From Marisediminitalea lipolytica (GTDB lineage: Bacteria; Pseudomonadota; Gammaproteobacteria; Enterobacterales; Alteromonadaceae), in contig NZ_MJIC01000017.1 in the NCBI RefSeq assembly GCF_001758465.1, forward strand, positions 34,758 to 98,757: 64,000 nucleotides of DNA. The letters are read 5' to 3'. How positions within the stretch are numbered: position 1 is the stretch's first letter; every line of letters begins with the position of its first letter. A program made the translations under genes and the position numbers. Shown in pieces: positions 25,595 to 33,952 of this stretch. The notes under the pieces are model-generated. The model was given only the letters and a program-made list of their open reading frames with translations. It was not told the origin of the DNA and did no database searches.

Positions 25595-27427
25595 ATGCGT
25601 TTAAAAGTTCTGGTATCAGGTTTACTGATCCTGTTAACGGCAAGTTGTGCCGCTAAGCAGAGTACGTCCTTTATGCTGGGGCAAAAACTGATGCTGGATA
25701 TGCGCTTTTATTGCGCCGATGGCACGCCGGCACAAACCTGCAAAACACCCGTGACCACCTTACTGCCTGAGTTTGCCGGGATAATTCGTCAGGGCAACAT
25801 TGGCGGCGTTATTCTGTTTGCCGAAAATCTCGCGGATACGCGCCAAATTGTTGAACTGAACTATGCTATCCAGCAGCTGGCCAAAGAGGCCGGGCTGCCG
25901 CCGCTGTTTATCGCTATTGACCAGGAAGGCGGGCGAGTAGCTCGCCTGCCTGACGAGGTCGCCACTCGCTTTGTGGGCAATATGGCCATTGGCGCAACGT
26001 ATCCACGCCATCATACGGCGTTTGCAGAAAAGGTTAATCAGGGGATTGCCAAAGGGGTCAGGCTACTGGGTTTTAACGTTAATTTTGCTCCCACCGTGGA
26101 TGTGAATGTGAATCCTGAAAATCCGGTGATTAACGTGCGTTCTTATGGTGAAGATCCAACCATGGTGGCCGAACTGGGCTCGGCAGCGGTGGCGGCTCTG
26201 CAAAGTGAAAATATCCTCAGTGCCTTAAAACATTTCCCTGGTCATGGTGATACCCATACCGACAGTCACACTGGCTTACCACGGGTCGAACATGATCTTG
26301 CCACCATAGAAAGTGTTGATCTTAAGCCCTTTACTCATGCTATTTCCCAGGCCTCACCACCGGCTATGATTATGACGGCGCATATTCAGTATCCGTTGCT
26401 GGATGACACTCGCTTTACTGCGCTGGATGGCCAGCCGACCCTGGTGCCTGCCACCTTATCCCATAAAATACTGACCGGCCTGTTAAGACAAAAAATGGGC
26501 TACGAGGGGATTATCGTTACTGATGCGCTGGATATGGCAGGCATTGCGCATTATGTGGATCACAAAAACGCGGTTATCAGGACGTTTAACGCCGGTGCAG
26601 ACATCGCGCTCATGCCTTACGCTGTGCGCAATCCACAAAGTATCAATGCTTTTTGGGAACTTTACGCACAGTGGGAAAACGCCCTGGTCAGTGGCGAAAT
26701 AGATCCTGACATGACCAAAGCATCCGTAGCGCGCATTATCGCAGCCAAAGCCGACTTTGCCCTTGACGAGTTTACCCGGCAGTCACTGCCTGAACGTGTT
26801 GCTGCAGCCAGCAAGGCATTGCCAGTGAAGGCCAATCAGGAGACAGAGCAAGCACTTGCCGAAGCGGCTTTAACGCAGGTATATAACCATGATGTATTGC
26901 CCCTGGCTGGCAGCCGTTATGTATTGGTCATGCCCGATGACGCCCGCTGCGAAGCAATGGTTGGCGCTTTGGGGCGGCTACAGGCGCAGCTGGAGCTCAA
27001 TTGTCTCGCCCTGACCGCGATTACTGCAGATACGCCATTTCCTTCGCTTAGCAATGCGGATGCGCTGATTGTTGCAGATATTACGCCCCAGCACAGTCTG
27101 GCGGAAATGGGGGGCATGGCAGACCTTTCCGTGTGGCGCAATAAACCGGACAAAGCGACGCAGTCGCTCTGGCTCTATAATCTGCTGAGTGAAAGTCATA
27201 AAAGCCAGGTGCCGGGTGTTTTTGTCGCGCTTAGAGCACCCTACAACATTGCCCGCTACCGCGATGTGGCTGACGCGGCTATCGCGACCTTTGGCTACAA
27301 CGTGACAGTGACGCCTGCAGCCGGAGGTGAATCGCAACAGGCTCGCGGGGCGGTATTTGATGCACTGGCCAGAGGCTTGCTCGGACAAACCGCGATGCCG
27401 GGCAAATCGCCGGTTACCATTGAGTAG
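25595..27427 (+). CDS. nagZ: Secreted NagZ-type beta-N-acetylglucosaminidase (GH3 lipoprotein)
   Basis: A 610-residue GH3 enzyme that removes terminal GlcNAc from muropeptides. The NagZ hallmark KHFPGHGD (212-219) followed by THTDSHTGLP carries the Asp-His catalytic dyad, and Asp310 in VTDALDM is the nucleophile. Unlike E. coli NagZ (cytoplasmic, 341 residues), it has a signal peptide with lipobox LTASC (Cys18) and a second C-terminal domain of about 200 residues. It therefore resembles the secreted two-domain Bacillus NagZ (YbbD). ATG 25595 is preferred to the adjacent GTG 25592. NagX starts five bases after its stop. It is divergent from the amidase fusion. Confidence 0.9.
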   Translation: MRLKVLVSGLLILLTASCAAKQSTSFMLGQKLMLDMRFYCADGTPAQTCKTPVTTLLPEFAGIIRQGNIGGVILFAENLADTRQIVELNYAIQQLAKEAGLPPLFIAIDQEGGRVARLPDEVATRFVGNMAIGATYPRHHTAFAEKVNQGIAKGVRLLGFNVNFAPTVDVNVNPENPVINVRSYGEDPTMVAELGSAAVAALQSENILSALKHFPGHGDTHTDSHTGLPRVEHDLATIESVDLKPFTHAISQASPPAMIMTAHIQYPLLDDTRFTALDGQPTLVPATLSHKILTGLLRQKMGYEGIIVTDALDMAGIAHYVDHKNAVIRTFNAGADIALMPYAVRNPQSINAFWELYAQWENALVSGEIDPDMTKASVARIIAAKADFALDEFTRQSLPERVAAASKALPVKANQETEQALAEAALTQVYNHDVLPLAGSRYVLVMPDDARCEAMVGALGRLQAQLELNCLALTAITADTPFPSLSNADALIVADITPQHSLAEMGGMADLSVWRNKPDKATQSLWLYNLLSESHKSQVPGVFVALRAPYNIARYRDVADAAIATFGYNVTVTPAAGGESQQARGAVFDALARGLLGQTAMPGKSPVTIE

Positions 27428-27432
27428 TCAGA

Positions 27433-28581
27433 ATGACAGAGCAGGCTCGGCTTAGTGCACTGGATGCCCTTAGAGGGCTGGCCATATTTGCCATGGTGCT
27501 GGTCAATAACCCGGGTTCCTGGCAAGCCATTTATGCGCCGCTGAAGCATGCCCAGTGGCACGGCATAACCCCGACAGACGTTATTTTTCCGGCGTTCATT
27601 TTTGTAATGGGCATTACCATTGCCATTCATCTGCCCCGTGAGCTGGCAGTGTCCGCCAGCAAGGTTGCGTTACTTGCCCGGGCCACAAAACGCGCTTTGA
27701 CACTGATATTACTGGGCTGGTTGTTGTTTTTGTTCTGGGTTAATACCGGTGATCCAGCGTTTAACTGGCTCGACGATCGCTTGTTATCGTTACGATTTGG
27801 CGGTGTCCTGCCGAGGCTGGGCATGGTGTACTGGCTAACCGTGGTTATTGTACTAATGGTGTCCTGGCGCTGGCTTGGGGTGACAGCAATTATGCTGCTG
27901 GGCGTTTACTGGGGCGCCATGGCGCTTATTCCGTATACCGACAGCAGTGGCCAGAGGTATCAGGGTTTGTGGGAATTTGGCAACAGTCTTGCTGCGTTTA
28001 TCGACCATCACGTACTGGGGGCCGGGCATGTGTATTATGCCAACGCATCGCCCTTTGCCTTTGATCCGGAAGGTTTACTGTCTACCCTGCCAGCCGTGGT
28101 CAGTTGTTTAACCGGTGTCTGGGTCGGGCGTTATGTTCTGGTCCTGCACGGTTGCCCCAATAAACTGATGAGCCTGGCCCTCGCGGGCATTTGTGGGGGC
28201 TTTGCGCTGGCCACAGTTACGCCACTGAATAAGGCGCTTTGGTCGCCGACATTTGTCATGGTAACCAGTGGCATACTGACGGTAATGTTCTGGTTAGCGG
28301 TATTGTATGAAAGAAAGCGCGGGCAGGTACGCCCCGGACATCCACTGCTGGTGGCCGGGACCAACAGTATCGCGTTTTTTATGCTTTCGGGCGTGCTGGC
28401 AAGATTACTGTTAATGATCCGAGTGGACGACGTGTCGCTGAAAAGCCAGTTTTACCATGCACTGGAACCCTTGCTGTGGTCGCCACAAGCGGCCTCGTTA
28501 GCCTTTGCTCTGGTCTTTACGGTCGTCTGCTATTACCCGGTTAAGCTTATGTATAATAATAACTTTTTTTGGCGAGTCTAG
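27433..28581 (+). CDS. nagX: NagX family (COG4299) membrane protein, HGSNAT-like acyltransferase fold
   Basis: A 382-residue inner membrane protein with about ten helices. The N-terminus RLSALDALRGLAIFAMVLVNNPG and the following DVIFPAFIFVMGITIAI are characteristic of COG4299/DUF5009, related to human heparan-alpha-glucosaminide N-acetyltransferase. In Shewanella and Xanthomonas the homologue NagX sits with GlcNAc use genes and has been proposed to act in amino-sugar transport or trans-membrane acetylation; its reaction is unsettled. It starts five bases after the nagZ stop, so it is co-transcribed with an exo-GlcNAcase, which fits handling of released GlcNAc or glucosamine. Confidence 0.82.
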   Translation: MTEQARLSALDALRGLAIFAMVLVNNPGSWQAIYAPLKHAQWHGITPTDVIFPAFIFVMGITIAIHLPRELAVSASKVALLARATKRALTLILLGWLLFLFWVNTGDPAFNWLDDRLLSLRFGGVLPRLGMVYWLTVVIVLMVSWRWLGVTAIMLLGVYWGAMALIPYTDSSGQRYQGLWEFGNSLAAFIDHHVLGAGHVYYANASPFAFDPEGLLSTLPAVVSCLTGVWVGRYVLVLHGCPNKLMSLALAGICGGFALATVTPLNKALWSPTFVMVTSGILTVMFWLAVLYERKRGQVRPGHPLLVAGTNSIAFFMLSGVLARLLLMIRVDDVSLKSQFYHALEPLLWSPQAASLAFALVFTVVCYYPVKLMYNNNFFWRV

Positions 28582-28657
28582 GGCTGGTAGGGCCACATAA
28601 TGATTTTGTCAGTGTAATAATCCGAATTGTATAACAACGCAGGTACAGGGAGAGACA

Positions 28658-29395
28658 TTGCGCAACGTAATATACTTGTTATTGACGTCCGTTTTTATGG
28701 CCAGCAGTTTTCCGGTGCAGTCCCAGGTGGCGCTGAATCTGGCTATGGGGGCAAACTGGAAGCCTTATGTGTATATTGATGAGCATGGCCAGCGGGCTGG
28801 CGAAGACCTCCTGTTACTGAACCGCGTACTTGACCGACTCGGCTATCAACTTAATACCGAAAATCTTCCTGAGCAGCGCATGGCGCTGGAAATTCAGCAG
28901 GGGCAGGTGGATGTTGTGCTGGGCGCGGCGTACACCAAAGCCCGTGAGGCGCAGAACTTTTTTTCTGTGCCTTATCGCAAAGAAATCATTGTCTTAGGCT
29001 ATCGACATTCCCTCCATCCGGAAATACGCGATATGGATATCAACACGTTGCTGGCGCAGGATGGTTTAGTGGCAGTAAATAAAAGCGGCTGGTTTGGCGC
29101 GGCATTTAAGCAGGATACACTGGCCCATTACGACAGTAATCTTGTTCACGCCGAAGGAACGCACCGGCGGATGCAACTGCTCGATATGGATCGGGTGGAC
29201 GCCGTGGTTGGCGATAGCAAAGTGCTGCAAGCCGCTGCCGACGAAATGGGAATTGATGATTTTGTTATTGCTGAAAAAATCATTCATGAGACGGCTGTTC
29301 ACTTTATGTTTAGCCGGGCCAGAGTTGACGCCGCGTTTATGCAACGCTTTAACACTGCCCTGTTGGCAGAGCAAAGCAAACTCAGGCAAGAGTGA
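28658..29395 (+). CDS. Periplasmic solute-binding protein, family 3-like
   Basis: A 245-residue secreted protein: signal peptide to about residue 22 (VQS|QVA), then a type II periplasmic-binding fold. Segments GANWKPYVYIDEHGQRAGEDLLLLN, GQVDVVLGAAYTKAR and FFSVPYRKE match the SBP_bac_3 pattern used for polar amino acids. No ABC permease or ATPase is adjacent, so it may be a stand-alone sensor or scavenger protein. It starts with TTG at 28658 behind a strong AGGGAGAGA. It may be the last gene of the nagZ-nagX transcript (76-base gap). Confidence 0.75.
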   Translation: MRNVIYLLLTSVFMASSFPVQSQVALNLAMGANWKPYVYIDEHGQRAGEDLLLLNRVLDRLGYQLNTENLPEQRMALEIQQGQVDVVLGAAYTKAREAQNFFSVPYRKEIIVLGYRHSLHPEIRDMDINTLLAQDGLVAVNKSGWFGAAFKQDTLAHYDSNLVHAEGTHRRMQLLDMDRVDAVVGDSKVLQAAADEMGIDDFVIAEKIIHETAVHFMFSRARVDAAFMQRFNTALLAEQSKLRQE

Positions 29396-29404
29396 TAACG
29401 ATAA

Positions 29405-30754
29405 TTACAGCGGTACAGTCAGGCCATTCAGCACTGCCCGCTTTGCCCCTTCGTTATCCGTCATTACCCAGTAGGCATCTGCACCCACAAACAAATTGGT
29501 ATAGGACAAGGGCGCGGCTACGCATAAACATGGCAGGCCGCTTTGGTTGTCCAGTAGCTTAGCATCGCCAACAAAATAGCAAAACCCCTCCCGCAGCAAG
29601 GCTTTATAGCGCTTTTCATCCAGCACCAATGGCCCATCAAGTGTGATCCCCTTTAAGGGATTTACGCTGGTGTGGTAGGCGCTGATTTGGGTAAATCCGG
29701 CCTGCGCCGACAGGTCGCCAATATGCCGGATGCTGGCGCGTCCGGCTTTATCGATGTTAACACTGATATCGGCGATGTAGTCTGTGCTGCCCAACTGCTG
29801 GCGCACCTGGGAAAATTTAATGTCGACCAGACCATCTTCCACGTTATCCGGAATACGGTAGTAGTCGGCCAGCGATTTTTGCTGGAACAGGTTTCCCAGT
29901 AAGGCTTCCAAGGCACTTTGCAGTGCGATTACGTTCATTTTGCGGGCGACCTGCCGGTGGGGATCGTTAGGATAGGCGCCCGATTCAATTAAAATGGTGC
30001 TGGCGCCGGTTCCGGCGATGTTGTCGCCAAAGGAGCGCAGAGAATAGGTGTCGTCATAGCGGCCAATATGGCAGGGCAACCAGTGGCTGAGGGTGTCAGC
30101 CATACAAGCGATAAGCTGTTTTGCCCGCAAGCGGGGGGCATCCACGTGCTTATCGGGGTGGAAAGCGGGGGCAAGGAAAGCAATGGTTGCCGGATAAGCT
30201 GTGTTACCTGCGGTGTAGTAAGGGTTTTGATCGTGCAGATTAAAAGCGATATCGGGTTTGAGTTCCAACACCTGTTGCCACAGCAGTTTGCCCTCCGGGG
30301 ATTGCAATTGCCTGGCATCGCGATTGATATCTATTCCCTGTTCATTTACCCGGGTCATTCGCTGCGCGCCATCCGGATTCAGCATAGGAATAATGTGCAG
30401 GGTGACCAGAGAATGCCAGTGGTCAGGCAAAGCCAGTTCGTTACTGGTATTGTTAACCATTAACATTTCCAGCCAGTCGAGAACGGCCGCGGTTGCTGTG
30501 GGTTCATCGCCATGCATTTGGGTCCATGCCAGCACCACCATAGGGCCGTGGCCCAGTGTCAGCCGCTCAATGGGGCGGCCGGTACAGCTATGGCCTATGA
30601 CCCGCTTATCTATGTCTGCATATTCGCCCAGCTTTTCTAACACTGGCCTGATATCGTCGGGGCGCAGATGTGGTTTGTTTAAATCACTAAAGTGGTGTGC
30701 CTGCCACAGGCTGGCAATGGTCTGGGCGGGTAGGTGAGGATGGGCAGCTTTCAT
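29405..30754 (-). CDS. M14 family zinc carboxypeptidase
   Basis: A 449-residue metallocarboxypeptidase-like protein with no signal peptide, so probably cytoplasmic. Zinc ligands come from HGDE near residue 110 (His, Glu) and the His of NLHDQN; substrate contacts from NPDGAQRMTR and INRDARQ; the catalytic Glu from ILIESG. A C-terminal domain of about 130 residues follows. The family includes MpaA, which cleaves gamma-D-Glu-Dap in recycled muropeptides, but MpaA is only about 240 residues long. Its divergent position from murR suggests a related task, as inference. It converges on the solute-binding gene with nine bases between stops. Confidence 0.82.
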   Translation of the reverse strand: MKAAHPHLPAQTIASLWQAHHFSDLNKPHLRPDDIRPVLEKLGEYADIDKRVIGHSCTGRPIERLTLGHGPMVVLAWTQMHGDEPTATAAVLDWLEMLMVNNTSNELALPDHWHSLVTLHIIPMLNPDGAQRMTRVNEQGIDINRDARQLQSPEGKLLWQQVLELKPDIAFNLHDQNPYYTAGNTAYPATIAFLAPAFHPDKHVDAPRLRAKQLIACMADTLSHWLPCHIGRYDDTYSLRSFGDNIAGTGASTILIESGAYPNDPHRQVARKMNVIALQSALEALLGNLFQQKSLADYYRIPDNVEDGLVDIKFSQVRQQLGSTDYIADISVNIDKAGRASIRHIGDLSAQAGFTQISAYHTSVNPLKGITLDGPLVLDEKRYKALLREGFCYFVGDAKLLDNQSGLPCLCVAAPLSYTNLFVGADAYWVMTDNEGAKRAVLNGLTVPL

Positions 30755-30845
30755 AAATTACGGTAACCTTACAAACAGTTAAACGCGTAGAGCGCCAGAG
30801 CTTCTATTTAAAGAGATTTTGATATTCTTAGCAACTGGTTTATAT

Positions 30846-30862
30846 TTGAATAAAAAATTCAA
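30846..30862. promoter_or_regulatory. Candidate MurR operator in the murR/M14 divergent region
   Basis: TTGAAT-AAAAA-ATTCAA, a perfect 6-bp inverted repeat with core GAAT-N5-ATTC at 30848-30860. It lies 60-80 bases upstream of the murR start and about 100 bases from the divergent M14 gene. E. coli MurR (RpiR family) is known to bind inverted repeats near its own gene. The same core recurs at 35634-35646. Confidence 0.5.
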
Positions 30863-30923
30863 TAATAATTGTCACACAGTCCGTTACAGCTCGTAAATTC
30901 GGCGGTTAATGTGGGGAACACAC

Positions 30924-31790
30924 ATGTCAGCTTTCGTCAAAATTAAGGCCATTAAGCATTCACTTTCAAGCAGTGAGTCAAAACTGGCAACCTTTACGCT
31001 GGATTCGCCCAATGCGGTGCGCGATCTCTCATCCCAGGAACTGGCAAATGTTGTTGGTGTGAGTCAGTCCAGTGTAGTGAAGTTTGCGCAAAAGCTGGGT
31101 TACAAAGGTTATCCGGCCTTTAAACTCGCAGTGATTGACGCCCTCAACCGGGAAACGCCCAACACCCAGTTACACGGTAAGATAACCCTTAACGACGGCT
31201 TCGAGCAGATGGCAGACAAGCTGTTAAGCAGTAAAATCAGCGTACTCAATGAAACCCGCAATCTTAACGAGCTGGTGGAGTTTGAAAAAGCGGTTGAGAT
31301 GCTTAAAAACGCCAAACGAATTTTAATTTGTGGTGTAGGGGGCTCAGCGCTGGTCAGCAAAGACTTTTCTTTTAAATTACAAAAGCTGGGTATGATGGCG
31401 GTGGCCGAAGCTGATGGTCATATGCAGCTGGCCATGGCGGCGACCTTTAACGAAGCCGACGTGGTGGTGGCAATTTCTGAATCCGGTGCCACACGCGAAA
31501 TCGTTAACGTGGTGAATCAGGCCAAAAGCAACCATGCTAAGGTTATTTCGATAACCAAGTATGGTGTCACGCCGGTCTCTGAGCCTGCTGATGTTCAGCT
31601 GTTCTCAGTGGCAGAAGAGGCCTCTGCAAGGCTGTCTTCCATTCTGGCCAGAACCGCTCAGGAGCTTATCATTGATATGTTATTTATTGCCCTGACTCAG
31701 GCTTCGCGACCAGGCCGCAAGTTGCTCGAGAAAACCAACGAAGTGGTTTCTCAGTTTCGCCGTGGCGGCTCTGGTGGGACGGTTAATTAA
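30924..31790 (+). CDS. murR: RpiR-family regulator, probable MurR
   Basis: A 288-residue regulator. Residues 1-77 form an HTH_6 domain (LSSQELANVVGVSQSSVVKFAQKLG); residues about 120-255 form a SIS sugar-phosphate-binding domain (RILICGVGGSALVSKDFSFKL, VVVAISESGATREI). E. coli MurR represses murQP and is relieved by MurNAc-6-P. The identity as MurR rests on its place beside namZ and murQ rather than on sequence alone, since HexR and RpiR share the architecture. ATG 30924 has GGGGA seven bases upstream; an ATG at 30909 would add five residues. Two bases separate its stop from that of convergent namZ. Confidence 0.8.
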   Translation: MSAFVKIKAIKHSLSSSESKLATFTLDSPNAVRDLSSQELANVVGVSQSSVVKFAQKLGYKGYPAFKLAVIDALNRETPNTQLHGKITLNDGFEQMADKLLSSKISVLNETRNLNELVEFEKAVEMLKNAKRILICGVGGSALVSKDFSFKLQKLGMMAVAEADGHMQLAMAATFNEADVVVAISESGATREIVNVVNQAKSNHAKVISITKYGVTPVSEPADVQLFSVAEEASARLSSILARTAQELIIDMLFIALTQASRPGRKLLEKTNEVVSQFRRGGSGGTVN

Positions 31791-31792
31791 GC

Positions 31793-32965
31793 TCAGGGGT
31801 AGCGCAGGTAGGGTTGCCGACGGGCGTTAAAGTCAGCCAGGTCGGATTGCCATGAGGCGCGGATTGCGTCAGGTGTCAATCCCTGTGCTAATTGTTTACG
31901 TAGTTTATCGGTGCCGCTGAGCAGATCAAAGAAGTCCGGGCGGTCGATAAACGTGCTGCCGGCGTCGGCAAACTTATGATAAACCTCATACAGCAGTTCA
32001 ATATCAAAGCCATGCATCGTACTGCTGCGTAAATCCCTGCCAAACAATGGTTGCCCCTCTAGCTTGGGGTTTGGCGCGCTTTCCGGCATCGGGCGTGGCG
32101 TAAAGGCAAATTCACCCAGCTTCACCTGATGGTGGCCTATAACCTGAAATGGCCAGTCCGTTCCTCTGCCAACACTAACTACCGTGGCTTCAAATAAACA
32201 CAACGACGGATATAAACGAATAGCTGTACTGTTTGGCAGATTTGGGCTGGGTGCGACAGGCAGGTCATAGGCCATGCTTTTGGTGTAGCCGGTAACGGGG
32301 ATCACCGTCAGCTTAAGCTCGCTGGCCTGGTTAATCCAGCTCTCACCACGGATCATCAGAGCCAGTTCGCCAACCGTTAACCCGTGTAACAGCGGGATAG
32401 GATCCAGGCCAACAAAAGAGCTGAATGGTTCCTCCCGGAGTGGGCCGTCAACATAACGGCCGTTGGGATTGGGCCGATCCAGTACAATAACCGGGATGCG
32501 CTGTTCAGCCGCAGCCTCCAGTACATAATGCAGGGTACTGATAAAGGTGTAAAAACGCGCGCCGACATCCTGAATATCAAATATCAGTACATCTATATCA
32601 TTCAGCATGGTGCGGTCAGGCTTTTTATATTTGCCATACAACGAGCGGACCGGCAGTCCGGTTTTGGGATCCAGTCCATCGGTGACCTGCTCGCCAGCGC
32701 CCAGCTTGCCTCTGAAACCGTGCTCCGGGGCAAATACCGCCTGCACTGATACGTTTTGCGCTATGAGGTAATCGACAAGATGTTGCTGACAGACCCGACT
32801 GGTTTGATTAACAACCAGGCCGACCCGTTTATGGGTCAGCAGGGGCAGGTATTTTTCAGGGTGTTCCGCACCAACCTTAAGTGTTGCAGCCTGGCTGAAA
32901 CCACAACCAAACAACAGGCACAACGAAATAAACCAGTGCAGGCCGGTAGCTGTGGTCAGTCTCAT
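31793..32965 (-). CDS. namZ: Exo-beta-N-acetylmuramidase NamZ (DUF1343, GH171)
   Basis: A 390-residue DUF1343 protein. Bacillus NamZ (YbbC) releases MurNAc from the non-reducing end of peptidoglycan fragments. Family features: RVGLVVNQTSRV, VFAPEHGFRGKLGAGE, SLYGKYKKP, FDIQDVGARFYTFISTL, LDRPNPNGRYVDGP and RGTDWPFQVIG. A signal peptide covers about residues 1-27; a weak lipobox-like LFGC leaves open whether it is lipidated. The murQ stop and namZ start overlap as ATGA (4 bases), so translation is coupled: one gene produces MurNAc outside, the other degrades its phosphate inside. Confidence 0.9.
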   Translation of the reverse strand: MRLTTATGLHWFISLCLLFGCGFSQAATLKVGAEHPEKYLPLLTHKRVGLVVNQTSRVCQQHLVDYLIAQNVSVQAVFAPEHGFRGKLGAGEQVTDGLDPKTGLPVRSLYGKYKKPDRTMLNDIDVLIFDIQDVGARFYTFISTLHYVLEAAAEQRIPVIVLDRPNPNGRYVDGPLREEPFSSFVGLDPIPLLHGLTVGELALMIRGESWINQASELKLTVIPVTGYTKSMAYDLPVAPSPNLPNSTAIRLYPSLCLFEATVVSVGRGTDWPFQVIGHHQVKLGEFAFTPRPMPESAPNPKLEGQPLFGRDLRSSTMHGFDIELLYEVYHKFADAGSTFIDRPDFFDLLSGTDKLRKQLAQGLTPDAIRASWQSDLADFNARRQPYLRYP

Positions 32966-33897
32966 GACTGTGACTGAACGGCCCGGCGTAAGAAGCCGCC
33001 GCTGCTGGCGAGTTGCGCTTCTGCCTCACTGGCACTCTGTCCGGTCAGGATCATCAGAATGGCCAGTTTGGCCCGGTTATTTGCAGCTAACAGCGCGCTG
33101 GCGGCTTCTTCTCCGCTGCAGTCGGTTGCCTGCATCACGATTCGGGTTGCCCGTGCCTTGAGTTTCTGGTTAGTCGCATTAACGTCAACCATCAGGTTTT
33201 CATAGGTTTTACCCAGCCTGATCATACTCGCCGTGCTTAGCATATTGAGGATAAGCTTTTGCGCGGTGCCGGATTTCATGCGCGTTGAGCCAGTAATGCA
33301 TTCTGCGCCTACTACGGCGCAAATGCCGATAGCCGCGCAATGCATCATGGGAGAGTCCGGATTGCAGGTTACCGCAACGGTAATGGCTTGCAGGGAATTA
33401 GCATATTCCATGCCCTCAATAACATATGGAGTGCGGCCGCTGGCGGATAAACCCACCAGTACATCATTGGCGGTAAAATTAAGATCTTTCAAATCCTGTA
33501 CGCCCATGGCCGTATCGTCTTCGGCTCCCTCTACGGCGTTTTTAATGGCTCTTTCTCCACCTGCTATCAGGCCGATAACCATGGATTCCGGCACACTGAA
33601 AGTAGGACGGCATTCCACTGCATCGAGAATGCCAAGACGGCCGCTGGTACCTGCGCCCATGTAAATTAACCGGCCGCCAGCCTGAATACGGGGCACAATA
33701 GCATCCACCGCTTTAGCTATGTGGGGAATGGTTTTACGCACGGCTTCGGCAACACCGGCATCTTCCTGGTTAATTTTTTCCAGAATTTCTATGGTGGGCA
33801 GAACATCGATATCCATGGTCCGGGGATTGCGACCTTCGGAAATAATTCTGTTCAATTGTTCTAGCAATGTTGCTGACTGCTTGTTTGTCATGTGCAT
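32962..33897 (-). CDS. murQ: N-acetylmuramic acid 6-phosphate etherase MurQ
   Basis: A 311-residue SIS-fold lyase that cleaves the D-lactyl ether of MurNAc-6-P to GlcNAc-6-P and D-lactate. GAGTSGRLG at 81-89 is the phosphate loop. Glu95 (AVECRP) and Glu126 (EGAEDD) fall at a constant offset from the catalytic E. coli Glu83 and Glu114. It is the middle gene of a symporter-murQ-namZ operon, 55 bases after the symporter and overlapping namZ by four bases. No murP PTS gene is present; the sugar kinase at 37.6 kb may supply the phosphate. Confidence 0.96.
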   Translation of the reverse strand: MHMTNKQSATLLEQLNRIISEGRNPRTMDIDVLPTIEILEKINQEDAGVAEAVRKTIPHIAKAVDAIVPRIQAGGRLIYMGAGTSGRLGILDAVECRPTFSVPESMVIGLIAGGERAIKNAVEGAEDDTAMGVQDLKDLNFTANDVLVGLSASGRTPYVIEGMEYANSLQAITVAVTCNPDSPMMHCAAIGICAVVGAECITGSTRMKSGTAQKLILNMLSTASMIRLGKTYENLMVDVNATNQKLKARATRIVMQATDCSGEEAASALLAANNRAKLAILMILTGQSASEAEAQLASSGGFLRRAVQSQS

Positions 33898-33952
33898 AGT
33901 TAACTGCTGACCTTCAGGTTAGCCTTCGTACCGATTAAACGCGAAATTCCGT

